Shown piece after piece: positions 23,288 through 30,596 of a stretch of DNA of 64,000 nt. The position numbers and the translations under genes are program-made. Source of the stretch: JBDRLU01 sp043812795 (lineage in GTDB: Bacteria > Chloroflexota > Dehalococcoidia > Dehalococcoidales > UBA2162); the NCBI GenBank assembly GCA_043812795.1, contig JBDRLU010000012.1, positions 62,001 through 126,000 of the forward strand, in the 5' to 3' direction. The notes beneath the pieces are model-generated. The model did not search any database. It was not told the origin of the DNA and saw nothing but the letters and a program-made list of their open reading frames with translations. Positions within the stretch are counted from its first letter, which is position 1, and each line of letters starts with the position of its first letter.

Positions 23288-24169
23288 ATGCAAACCGGAA
23301 CGTGGAAAGTTAAGACTGGTCTGGCCCAGATGCTGAAGGGTGGGGTCATCATGGATGTGGTCACCCCGGAGCATGCCAAGATTGCGGAAATGGCCGGCGC
23401 CTGCGCCGTAATGGCTCTCGAAAGAGTGCCGGCTGATATCCGGGCGGCTGGCGGCGTGGCCCGTATGGCTGACCCGGTTATTATCGAAGCGATTATGAAG
23501 TCAGTCTCGATACCGGTGATGGCCAAGTGCCGCATTGGACATTTTGTTGAGGCTCAAGTCCTCGAAGCGCTGGGGGTTGATTACATCGACGAGTCGGAAG
23601 TATTGACGCCGGCGGATGAAAGCCATCATATCTGGAAACATGACTTTAAAGTCCCCTTTGTCTGTGGCTGTCGTGACCTCGGCGAGGCCCTGCGTCGCAT
23701 CGGCGAAGGGGCGGCCATGATACGGACGAAAGGCGAGGCCGGTACTGGTAATATCGTGGAAGCGGTACGGCACATGCGGGCGGTGATGGACGGTATCCGC
23801 AAGCTGGTCAACATGCCCGAAGAAGAACTGATGAGTCAGGCGAAAGAACTGGGTGCCCCCTTCGAGCTGGTGACGGAAGTTCATAAGGCGGGCAAGTTGC
23901 CGGTGGTCAATTTTGCCGCAGGGGGTGTGGCCAGTCCTGCCGATGCAGCTTTGATGATGCAACTGGGGGCTGATGGCGTCTTCGTTGGCTCAGGTATCTT
24001 TAAATCGAGTGACCCGGAAGCTCGCGCCAAGGCCATTGTAAAGGCCACCACTCACTATCAAGACCCGGCGATTATTGCCGAAGTGTCCAAGAATCTCGGT
24101 GAAGCAATGTCCGGGTTGGACATCAAACAAATTCCGAAGGATGCTTTGCTAGCCACCAGGGGATGGTAG
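23288..24169 (+). CDS. pdxS: Pyridoxal 5'-phosphate synthase subunit PdxS
   Basis: The synthase subunit of the two-part PLP synthase; it builds PLP from ribose 5-phosphate, glyceraldehyde 3-phosphate and ammonia from PdxT. The 293 residues begin with WKVKTGLAQMLKGGVIMDVVTPEHAKIAE and contain VMAKCRIGHFVEAQVLEALGVDYIDESEVLTPAD and FAAGGVASPADAALMMQLGADGVFVGSGIF, near-invariant in the family. AAGGAGGGG precedes the ATG. pdxT follows after one base. Confidence 0.97.
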   Translation: MQTGTWKVKTGLAQMLKGGVIMDVVTPEHAKIAEMAGACAVMALERVPADIRAAGGVARMADPVIIEAIMKSVSIPVMAKCRIGHFVEAQVLEALGVDYIDESEVLTPADESHHIWKHDFKVPFVCGCRDLGEALRRIGEGAAMIRTKGEAGTGNIVEAVRHMRAVMDGIRKLVNMPEEELMSQAKELGAPFELVTEVHKAGKLPVVNFAAGGVASPADAALMMQLGADGVFVGSGIFKSSDPEARAKAIVKATTHYQDPAIIAEVSKNLGEAMSGLDIKQIPKDALLATRGW

Positions 24170-24170
24170 T

Positions 24171-24752
24171 ATGAAAATAGGTGTCCTTGCCGCGCAGGGA
24201 GCCTTTGCCGAACATATCGCGACGTTACGCCAACTGGGAATAGACGCTGTACCTGTCCGCCTGCCCCGGGAAATGGAAAAACTGGATGGTTTTATCATGC
24301 CCGGCGGCGAAAGTACTTCCATCAGTAAGCTCATGCTGGACTATGGCCTGATGACTGAGGTAAGTAACCTGGCTAAGGAAGGCTTGCCTATCTTTGGTAC
24401 TTGTGCCGGTATGATTCTACTCGCCCGTAAAATTTCGGATGGAAATGGGGTCGCACCACTGGGCCTTATGGATATTACCGTCAGACGGAATGCCTTCGGC
24501 CGGCAGAAAGATAGTTTCGAGGCGGAACTGGAGATGCCGGTGCTGGGTAAAAGACCTTTCCCGGCGGTGTTCATTCGGGCCCCTTTAATTGAACGGGTAA
24601 AGAGTAACGTCGAAGTACTGGCGAAATTGGCCAACGGAACGGTTGTGGCCGCCAGGCAAGGGAAACTGCTTGCTTCCGCTTTTCACCCGGAGCTAACGGA
24701 CGACCTTCGGTTCCATCAGTATTTTATTGATATCATGACCGGCAAAAGATGA
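24171..24752 (+). CDS. pdxT: Pyridoxal 5'-phosphate synthase glutaminase subunit PdxT
   Basis: It releases ammonia from glutamine and feeds it to PdxS. The 193 residues contain the class I glutaminase elements: FIMPGGESTSISKL (about 44-57), the nucleophile Cys in FGTCAGMILLA (about 76-86), and the His-Glu pair in SAFHPELTDD (about 168-177). It is directly behind pdxS, and its stop overlaps the next gene by four bases, so the three are translated as a unit. Confidence 0.96.
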   Translation: MKIGVLAAQGAFAEHIATLRQLGIDAVPVRLPREMEKLDGFIMPGGESTSISKLMLDYGLMTEVSNLAKEGLPIFGTCAGMILLARKISDGNGVAPLGLMDITVRRNAFGRQKDSFEAELEMPVLGKRPFPAVFIRAPLIERVKSNVEVLAKLANGTVVAARQGKLLASAFHPELTDDLRFHQYFIDIMTGKR

Positions 24753-26296
24753 CATCAGAGCGTATTCACCGGGGAGTTTGGGAAAAAGTAATCACTGACG
24801 ATCTCAGTGCTTTTCTTGAGATTTTACCACCTCATATTCGTGAGCCTTTGCGTCAGCAGAAAGACACCAGTGACTTAATCGAAGTCGTCCTCGACTTGGG
24901 CCGCACGCCTCAGGCGCGCTTCCCGCAGCGGGAAATGGTTTTGTGTCTGCAGGAAGTGAATGAAAAGGACATTGAGTATGTTACCTCGCACGTGAGCGAA
25001 TTCGGTGATGATAACCGTGCCGGCATCGCGAGGACGCTGCACCGCATCTCGGGGATTCGCAACCGCCAGGGACAGATTGTGGGGCTGACCTGCCGGGTGG
25101 GCCGTGCGGTCTTCGGCACCATGAAAATCATCGAAGACCTGGTTAAGTCCGGGAAAAGTATTCTGCTGCTGGGCCGTCCCGGCATCGGCAAGACGACTAT
25201 GCTCCGCGAGGTTGCCCGGGTGCTGGCTGACGAACTCAGTAAGCGGGTGGTCATTGTGGATACTTCCAATGAAATCGCCGGCGATGGCGATATTCCCCAT
25301 CCGGCTATCGGCCATGCCCGTCGCATGCAGGTAACCACGCCGAGCAAACAGCACGCCGTGATGATTGAAGCCGTGGAGAACCACATGCCGGAGGTTATCG
25401 TTATTGATGAGATTGGCACTGAACTCGAGGCCCAGGCAGCCCGGACGATTGCCGAGCGTGGCGTGCAACTCGTCGGTACGGCCCACGGTAATACTCTGGA
25501 GAACTTAATTTTGAACCCGACGCTCGCCGACCTGGTGGGCGGCGTCCAGAGCGTCACCCTGGGGGATGAAGAAGCCAAGCGGCGCGGCACGCAGAAATCG
25601 ATACTCGAACGTACCGCTCCGCCGACTTTCGATATCGTCGTGGAAATTCAGGACCGTGACCGGGTGGCCATTCACCCCGATGTCAGCCAGGCGGTGGATG
25701 CTTTGTTGCGCGGCCAGTTGCTGGATACCGAGACCCGCTGGCTGGATGAAAACGGGGATGTCCAGATAAAAAAAGTAGCGCCGGCAGTCGCGGCCAAAAA
25801 GACAGTTCAGGAAAAGCCGGTGGCCAGAAGCGGAATATCACCCAAACTTTATCTCTTCGGGGTGAATCGGGGGCGGTTGGAGCAGGTGGCGCGAGAGATG
25901 AACGTAGCCGCCAGTCCGGTTGACAGTCTGAAAGAGGCTAATATGTTCGTCACTCTGAAAAGCCATTACCGCCGTAAGCCGCAAAAAGTGAGGGAGGCTG
26001 AGGCGACTAACTTACCTATCTATGTCTTAAAAAGCAACACTCCATCGCAAATCAGGCAACTGTTCAATGCCCTTTACCCGATGGCTCCGGCGGAGAAGAC
26101 CGATTATCTGAAAGTGGCCCTCGATGAGGCTCAGGAGGCCGTGGAGCAGGTGAAAAACGGGCAGGAAGCCATCGAGCTTAACCCGCAAAGAGCGTATATC
26201 CGCCGTCTCCAGCACCTCATTGCCGAAAGAAGCGGCCTTTCCTCCCAGAGCCTGGGGCAAGAGCCTGCCCGCCGCGTCCGGATTACGAAAGATTAG
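24749..26296 (+). CDS. AAA ATPase with R3H domain (SpoIIIAA/Ycf45-like)
   Basis: A 515-residue nucleotide-binding protein of the R3H single-stranded-nucleic-acid-binding family. The ATPase core has Walker A LLLGRPGIGKTTMLREVA (about 139-156) and Walker B EVIVIDEIGTE (about 214-224), followed by the GVQLVGTAHGNTLENL sensor region. The last 35 residues (RRLQHLIAERSGLSSQSLGQEPARRVRI) form an R3H motif. The cellular role is unknown; it often sits beside tmk or nucleotide genes, but here it is translationally coupled to pdxT. Confidence 0.88.
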   Translation: MTSERIHRGVWEKVITDDLSAFLEILPPHIREPLRQQKDTSDLIEVVLDLGRTPQARFPQREMVLCLQEVNEKDIEYVTSHVSEFGDDNRAGIARTLHRISGIRNRQGQIVGLTCRVGRAVFGTMKIIEDLVKSGKSILLLGRPGIGKTTMLREVARVLADELSKRVVIVDTSNEIAGDGDIPHPAIGHARRMQVTTPSKQHAVMIEAVENHMPEVIVIDEIGTELEAQAARTIAERGVQLVGTAHGNTLENLILNPTLADLVGGVQSVTLGDEEAKRRGTQKSILERTAPPTFDIVVEIQDRDRVAIHPDVSQAVDALLRGQLLDTETRWLDENGDVQIKKVAPAVAAKKTVQEKPVARSGISPKLYLFGVNRGRLEQVAREMNVAASPVDSLKEANMFVTLKSHYRRKPQKVREAEATNLPIYVLKSNTPSQIRQLFNALYPMAPAEKTDYLKVALDEAQEAVEQVKNGQEAIELNPQRAYIRRLQHLIAERSGLSSQSLGQEPARRVRITKD

Positions 26297-26310
26297 CTTT
26301 CTCACCTGTC

Positions 26311-26338
26311 CTTGCGAGGAGCGTAGCGACGAAGCAAT
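26311..26338. repeat. Dispersed repeat of the CTTGCGAGGAGCGxAGCGACGAAGCAA type
   Basis: A 28-base palindromic sequence (ends TTGC/GCAA) known as a scattered intergenic repeat in many genomes; translated, it gives the spurious CEERSDEAI peptide. It is the first of three repeat pieces that fill the 238 bases between the R3H ATPase gene and the radical SAM gene. Confidence 0.6.
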
Positions 26339-26403
26339 TTCCTCCGATTCTATGAAATTACCACGTCCTTATGATGAAGGACTCGTAATGACGTTAAATT
26401 ATT

Positions 26404-26481
26404 GTCATTCCAGCGAAAGCTGGAATCCAGACGGAGCGCTTTTTGGGGGCCATCTGGATTCTGAATCAAGTTCAGAATGAC
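26404..26481. repeat. 78-bp dispersed element, copy 1
   Basis: Ends are GTCATTC and GAATGAC. Two hairpins, ATTCCAGC/GCTGGAAT near the left end and ATTCTGAA/TTCAGAAT near the right, flank a variable centre. Copy 2 at 34134-34211 has exactly the same length, the same ends and the same orientation, with a different centre. Confidence 0.75.
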
Positions 26482-26500
26482 AAGTTAGGGTCGTTTTCTT

Positions 26501-26527
26501 CCCTCTCCCTTTTCAAAAGGGAGAGGG
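26501..26527. repeat. Perfect 12-bp palindrome (CCCTCTCCCTTT / AAAGGGAGAGGG)
   Basis: A stem with a TCA loop, part of a G-rich repeat type that recurs in this window as GAGAGGGATTAAGGGTGAGG-like strings (about 1687-1706 and 33207-33231). Its right end (GAGGGTGAGGG) supplies a possible ribosome site for the radical SAM gene. Confidence 0.55.
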
Positions 26528-26534
26528 ACAGAGG

Positions 26535-28166
26535 GTGAGGGATTTAAAAACACTTATGACGTGGGACTCAATTAGAGACGCCAGACAACGGCTTGCCCGT
26601 GAGCAGGGCACGATTATTAAAGACTGGGGCGGCCAGTTCCCCATCGCTCTCGTCTATCCCAGTTCGTATTATATCGGCATGTCCACTCTCGGCATCCATG
26701 CTATTTATAAGCTGTTAAATGGCTACAGTAACGTTATTTGTGAGCGGGCTTTCTGGGAAGGGAAGAGTGCGGGTGGAAAAGCGTCACCGTTGAGTATCGA
26801 GTCCCAGCGCCCGCTAACTGACTTTGCCGCCATCGCTTTCTCTATTACCTACGAGCTCGACTACTTTAACGTCGTGCAGGTGCTTAAAGCCAGCGGGATA
26901 CCTTTGTATGCCGCCGACCGTGATGAAAGCTATCCGTTAATTATCGCCGGGGGGCCTTGCGTCATGGCTAACCCGATGCCCCTCGCCCCTTTCTTCGACT
27001 GCCTCTGTATCGGGGAGGCTGAGCCAATATTACCAGCGATGCTGCCGGTATTGATTGAGACGGCTGGGGCTGAGCGGAGCGAGGTATTATCTGCCCTCTT
27101 TAATTTGCCCGGTATTTATGTGCCGCAGCATCCCACCGGAAAGCCGGTCGTCCGCCAGTGGGCAAAGAATCTGGACGATTTTCCCGTCCATTCCGTCATC
27201 ATCACGCCTGATACCGAACTAGGCGATATGTATTTGCTGGAAGTGGAGCGGGGCTGTGAGTGGGGCTGCCGTTTCTGTCTCATCAGCAATACCTATCATC
27301 CGCGGCGTTTCCGTTCTTTAGATAGTTTGGTTGCTCAGGCCGAAGAAGGTTTACACTACCGGAAGCGGTTGGGACTGGTCGGGCCGGTGGTCTCGGACTA
27401 TCCTCAGTTCGACGAGTTGGTTGGCCGTTTGCGACAGATGGGCGTCGAGATTTCGGTCAGTTCGCTGCGCATCAAACCTTTACCTTCGCTATTGCTGGGG
27501 GAACTGGTCAGAGGGTCGGCGAGGACAGTGACGCTGGCTCCGGAAGCCGGCTCCGAGCGCTTGCGCCGCGTTATCAAGAAAGGCATTACCGAAGACGATA
27601 TCCTTGGGGCCATGCACAAAGTAGCGGAACAGGGCATCAAGCAGGTCAAGCTTTATTTCATGCTCGGCCTGCCCTCTGAGACCGACGAAGACATCGAAGC
27701 GATTATAAGTCTGACTCTGAAGTGTAAAGCTATCCTTGAACAGAAATTAGGCAATTGCCGTATCACCCTCACCGTCTCGCCGTTTATCCCTAAGGCGGGC
27801 ACGCCCTTCCAGTGGTTGCCCATGGAGCAACTCTCGACGATAAACCACCGCCTGTCCTTGCTGAAAAATAAATTGCCGCCCAAAGGCATTAAAATCAAAA
27901 CTGAGAGCGTGGCCTGGAGCGAGGTGCAGGCCGCCCTCTCCCGCGGCGATACCAAACTGGCCGAAGTGCTGGCCGATATGGACGGGGTGTCCCTGGCGGG
28001 GTGGCGGGGGGCCATGGAGAAATACCATCTGGATATTGACGACTACGCCCACCGTACGTGGGATATTAATAAACCTTTACCCTGGCTGCCTATTCTCTCA
28101 GGCGCTGACCCGGTTCATCTGGAAATAGAGCTAAAGCGGGCGATGGGGAAGGCTGATGCCCATTAA
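26535..28166 (+). CDS. B12-binding radical SAM protein (TIGR03960-like)
   Basis: A 543-residue radical SAM enzyme of unknown substrate. The N-terminal half is a B12-binding-like domain (FPIALVYPSSYYIGMSTLGIHAIYKLLN, about 35-62; IIAGGPCVMANPMPLAPFFDCLCIGEAE, about 135-162). The iron-sulfur motif is CEWGCRFC at about 237-244 (C-x3-C-x2-C). In many bacteria it is fused to DUF2344 and lies with ribosomal or RNase genes; here DUF2344 is a separate gene at 8763-9413. The GTG at 26535 lies within a repeat; ATG 26556 is the alternative start. Confidence 0.88.
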   Translation: MRDLKTLMTWDSIRDARQRLAREQGTIIKDWGGQFPIALVYPSSYYIGMSTLGIHAIYKLLNGYSNVICERAFWEGKSAGGKASPLSIESQRPLTDFAAIAFSITYELDYFNVVQVLKASGIPLYAADRDESYPLIIAGGPCVMANPMPLAPFFDCLCIGEAEPILPAMLPVLIETAGAERSEVLSALFNLPGIYVPQHPTGKPVVRQWAKNLDDFPVHSVIITPDTELGDMYLLEVERGCEWGCRFCLISNTYHPRRFRSLDSLVAQAEEGLHYRKRLGLVGPVVSDYPQFDELVGRLRQMGVEISVSSLRIKPLPSLLLGELVRGSARTVTLAPEAGSERLRRVIKKGITEDDILGAMHKVAEQGIKQVKLYFMLGLPSETDEDIEAIISLTLKCKAILEQKLGNCRITLTVSPFIPKAGTPFQWLPMEQLSTINHRLSLLKNKLPPKGIKIKTESVAWSEVQAALSRGDTKLAEVLADMDGVSLAGWRGAMEKYHLDIDDYAHRTWDINKPLPWLPILSGADPVHLEIELKRAMGKADAH

Positions 28167-28310
28167 GCCAGAAGTGTGGCTAGTCCCTGACTTACCTGGA
28201 TACTGTATGACCTTTTGCCTTACGTGTTTACCTTCGTGAACTGTTTCCACTTCATAGTCATACCAGTTGCCCGAATCTGGTAGTATTTCTTTCGCGCGGA
28301 TGAAGCTCAA
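28131..28310 (-). CDS. Small ORF similar to the N-terminal part of some transposases
   Basis: A 59-residue reading frame starting at TTG 28310 with AGAGGTG six bases upstream, 11 bases behind the AT-rich gene at 28322. It reads MSFIRAKEILPDSGNWYDYEVETVHEGKHVRQKVIQYPGK and so on. The pattern 'Y.YE..T.HEGK.VRQKVI.Y.GK' resembles the start of IS1634-type transposases and many short stand-alone proteins. It overlaps the 3' end of the radical SAM gene by 36 bases on the opposite strand. It is either a small real gene of the same transferred block or an insertion-sequence remnant. Confidence 0.45.
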   Translation of the reverse strand: MSFIRAKEILPDSGNWYDYEVETVHEGKHVRQKVIQYPGKSGTSHTSGLMGISLPHRPL

Positions 28311-28321
28311 AGTATCACCTC

Positions 28322-29119
28322 TTAAGCTCTTAAAAATTCTTTGATTATAGCTTTGTTCACATCAGCGAACGCATAAGCCATCATTTTTTCTCTAAATCCA
28401 TACAATATTCTGATAAGTTTTTTAAAATCCATACGTATTTTCTTGTGTCCTTTTGGATACATTAGGAACCACAGATATATATTATTCATTGCATAACACG
28501 CATCCTTACATCTTAATATCGATGTTATCGTTTCGTTTGAAGATATGCGCTCTCCCACAACCCTTAATAGTCTTTTAGTTAATTGTTCTCCCCTAGTATC
28601 ACACGAAGATAATCCTATTCCAATGTCATCTGGTATCGAGCCTAAATCAAGGAATACACCTAAGAGATAAGAGGAATCGAATTTAAATCTAATGAACAGG
28701 CATAGCACCTTAAAAAGGTCATAAAATAGAAAACAAAATCCCTTAAATTTTTCGGATGATTTCGTGGGCTTTGAGGAAGTAATAGTTTTTAGCCCTAGAT
28801 GAACGTGAGCCATCGTATCTAGCCTTTTTACTTTCGCTTGGCTTATTTTGCTTACATTAACACCTTCTGCCAAAGCTTGATAATAATCGCTGATGTTTTG
28901 TAATTCCTTATTAAGCCTAGCCATGTATTTTGTGTCAGCATCAGTTAGTGTATTACGAGTTCTATTTTTCTTATAGTCAACCAGTAAAAGCACAATACCC
29001 GCAATAGTGAAAAGAACAGCCAAGAGAATACCTAGAGGCGTGTTCCCGAGTATCCCTACCAAAGTAGCCACCCCATTGCCAATAAGAAGTAAGGCAATAT
29101 CTCGTTTATAACCACCCAT
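28322..29119 (-). CDS. AT-rich hypothetical protein with two N-terminal membrane segments
   Basis: A 265-residue protein that I do not recognise. Two hydrophobic segments (IALLLIGNGVATLVGILG and LGILLAVLFTIAGIVLLLV, about 8-45) are followed by a soluble helical part with a basic C-terminal half (KKIRMDFKKLIRILYGFREKMM). The codon use is clearly AT-richer than in all neighbours, which suggests transfer. It has its own promoter (29150-29179) and an AGGAG ribosome site. The small frame at 28131-28310 follows closely. A membrane-bound accessory or defence role is possible but not shown. Confidence 0.65.
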   Translation of the reverse strand: MGGYKRDIALLLIGNGVATLVGILGNTPLGILLAVLFTIAGIVLLLVDYKKNRTRNTLTDADTKYMARLNKELQNISDYYQALAEGVNVSKISQAKVKRLDTMAHVHLGLKTITSSKPTKSSEKFKGFCFLFYDLFKVLCLFIRFKFDSSYLLGVFLDLGSIPDDIGIGLSSCDTRGEQLTKRLLRVVGERISSNETITSILRCKDACYAMNNIYLWFLMYPKGHKKIRMDFKKLIRILYGFREKMMAYAFADVNKAIIKEFLRA

Positions 29120-29149
29120 GAGCTTGCTCCTGCTAGGTCTCTAAGAAGC

Positions 29150-29179
29150 ATTATAGGCCTCCTTAGGCACTCTTGGCAA
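29150..29179 (-). promoter_or_regulatory. Promoter of the AT-rich gene
   Basis: On the minus strand TTGCCA (29179-29174), 18 bases, TATAAT (29155-29150). The leader is about 24 bases and includes AGCAGGAG before the ATG at 29119. It is divergent from the pan promoter at 29210. Confidence 0.6.
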
Positions 29180-29209
29180 AGAGTGAACTTTACCCAATGA
29201 TTCATTACC

Positions 29210-29238
29210 TTGACAAATCACGCTTGGCTTAGTATATT
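29210..29238 (+). promoter_or_regulatory. Promoter of the pantothenate operon
   Basis: TTGACA (29210-29215), exactly 17 bases, TATATT (29233-29238). The expected start near 29245 gives a leader of about 100 bases, most of it filled by the competing hairpins at 29263-29325. Confidence 0.75.
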
Positions 29239-29262
29239 AACAATATCGTCGCTTGGATCTGA

Positions 29263-29325
29263 CATGACCGAGACGACCGAATATCGGTAGTAAAAAGCCT
29301 TCTCGGTCATGCGAGAAGGCTTTTT
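29263..29325 (+). promoter_or_regulatory. Attenuator-like leader: alternative antiterminator and terminator hairpins
   Basis: CATGACCGAGA (29263-29273) is exactly complementary to TCTCGGTCATG (29301-29311), an 11-bp helix. The second strand overlaps the left arm and loop of a terminator stem: AAAAAGCCTTCTCG (29292-29305), loop GTCATG, CGAGAAGGCTTTTT (29312-29325), which ends in a T-run. The two helices exclude each other. A small hairpin ACCGA-ATA-TCGGT (29276-29288) lies between. The first pan gene starts 18 bases after the T-run. No plus-strand gene ends just upstream, so the terminator most likely controls entry into the operon. Confidence 0.7.
29264..29290 (+). CDS. Possible eight-residue leader peptide before the pan operon
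   Basis: ATG at 29264 opens a frame reading MTETTEYR, ending TAG directly followed by in-frame TAA. It covers the left strand of the antiterminator helix, so a translating or stalled ribosome would change which hairpin forms. GGAT (29255-29258) is the only ribosome-site-like sequence. No Val, Asp or Ala run is present, so it may be a chance frame. Confidence 0.3.
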   Translation: MTETTEYR

Positions 29326-29343
29326 GTTTAGGCCGGATGAAAG

Positions 29344-30234
29344 ATGAAAATCGGCTTTATCGGTTCGGGGACAGTGGGTAGTGCCCTGGCGCTCAGGCTG
29401 AGCCAGCAGGGCTATGCGGTGGTGGCTGTCTCCAGCAAAGGGCATACCTCCGCTGAGAAGCTGGCGGCAAGTATTACCGGCTGCCGGGCGGTCAGGGATA
29501 ATCAGGTTGTGGCCGATGCTGCCGACCTTGTTTTTATCACCACGCCGGATGATGTAATTCCCACGGTGGCGGCTTCGGTGAAATGGCATGCCGGACAGAG
29601 TGTGGTGCATTGCAGCGGTGCCGATTCTACCGAGACCATCGCTGCCGCCCGGCAATTCGGTGCCCGGGTGGGTGCCTTTCATCCTTTGCAGACTTTCGCC
29701 GGTGTCAAGCAGGCCATCGAGAACATCCCCGGCTCGACCTTTGCCATCGAGGCCGAAGAGCCGCTATTGGCCACGTTAAAAGAAATGGCGACGGCCCTCG
29801 AAGGTTCGTGGATTGAACTGAATGAAAGCGATAAGGTGCTCTACCATGCCTCGGCCGTTATCGCCTGCAACTACCTGATAACGCTGGTCAAGCTGGCCAC
29901 CGACCTCTGGCAGACTTTCGATGTCCCCAGAGAAAAGGCCGTCCATGCTATGTTGCCTCTGCTCCAGGGAACATTACATAATCTTGATACCGTCGGCATA
30001 CCGCAATGCCTGACCGGGCCGGTGGCGCGGGGCGATACCGGCACCATCCGGAAGCACCTGAAAGCATTAGAGAAATCGGCGCCCGAAGTCCTGGCCACTT
30101 ATCGTGAGCTCGGCCGCCAGACCGTACCGGTAGCCGAGGCCAAAGGGCGTATCAACAAGCGACAGGCTGAGGAAATGCAGGAACTATTTCAGCCAGCGAA
30201 GACAGGGAGGAAGTCCAATGCGAGTCATGCTTAA
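29344..30234 (+). CDS. panG: DUF2520 Rossmann-fold reductase, probable PanG-type ketopantoate reductase
   Basis: A 296-residue NADP-dependent-reductase-like protein: an N-terminal Rossmann fold (KIGFIGSGTVGSALALRLSQQGY, residues 2-24), GAFHPLQTFAGV at about 115-126, and the helical DUF2520 domain (ASAVIACNYLITLVKLATDLW, about 167-187). PanG proteins of this architecture replace PanE in several bacteria and reduce ketopantoate to pantoate. The position directly before panD and panC supports that role, but proof would need panE to be absent from the genome. Its last 17 bases overlap panD. Expression is probably set by the leader attenuator. Confidence 0.8.
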   Translation: MKIGFIGSGTVGSALALRLSQQGYAVVAVSSKGHTSAEKLAASITGCRAVRDNQVVADAADLVFITTPDDVIPTVAASVKWHAGQSVVHCSGADSTETIAAARQFGARVGAFHPLQTFAGVKQAIENIPGSTFAIEAEEPLLATLKEMATALEGSWIELNESDKVLYHASAVIACNYLITLVKLATDLWQTFDVPREKAVHAMLPLLQGTLHNLDTVGIPQCLTGPVARGDTGTIRKHLKALEKSAPEVLATYRELGRQTVPVAEAKGRINKRQAEEMQELFQPAKTGRKSNASHA

Positions 30235-30592
30235 GAGTAAGATTCATCGCGCCCGGGTGACCGAGTGCAACATCGATTATGAGGGTAGTATCACCATCGA
30301 CCGCCAGTTGATGGCCGCCGCCGATATTCTGCCTTTTGAACAGGTTGAGGTGCTCAATGTCAATAACGGCGCCCGCTTTTCCACCTATGCCATCGAGGGC
30401 GAGAAAGGCGAAATCTGCCTGAACGGGGCGGCCGCCCGCCTGGCTGTCAGAGGTGACATTGTTATCATTCTCACCTATGTCCATCTACCCGAAGATGAAG
30501 CCCGTAATATCGTACCCCGTCGGGTGTACGTCGATGAACAAAACAATATCACCGAAGTAAAACAAGAGGCTAGCCCGGCGGTAGCGAGGTAG
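30218..30592 (+). CDS. panD: Aspartate 1-decarboxylase
   Basis: It makes beta-alanine from aspartate for pantothenate. The 124-residue proenzyme begins MRVMLKSKIHRARVTECNIDYEGSITID; cleavage between Gly24 and Ser25 (YEGS) creates the pyruvoyl group. NNGARFSTYAIEG and the GAAARLAVRGDIVIILTY region are typical. GGGAGGAAG precedes the ATG inside the end of the panG-like gene, so translation is coupled. panC begins four bases after its stop. Confidence 0.96.
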   Translation: MRVMLKSKIHRARVTECNIDYEGSITIDRQLMAAADILPFEQVEVLNVNNGARFSTYAIEGEKGEICLNGAAARLAVRGDIVIILTYVHLPEDEARNIVPRRVYVDEQNNITEVKQEASPAVAR

Positions 30593-30596
30593 CGCC

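Noticed and set aside
26220..26480. 86-residue plus-strand frame containing CEERSDEAI
   Set aside because: It runs from the end of the R3H gene in another frame into dispersed repeats; CEERSDEAI is a typical repeat-derived peptide.
26501..26527. Possible Rho-independent terminator after the R3H gene
   Set aside because: The stem is perfect but has no T-run and belongs to a repeat family, so I list it as a repeat only.
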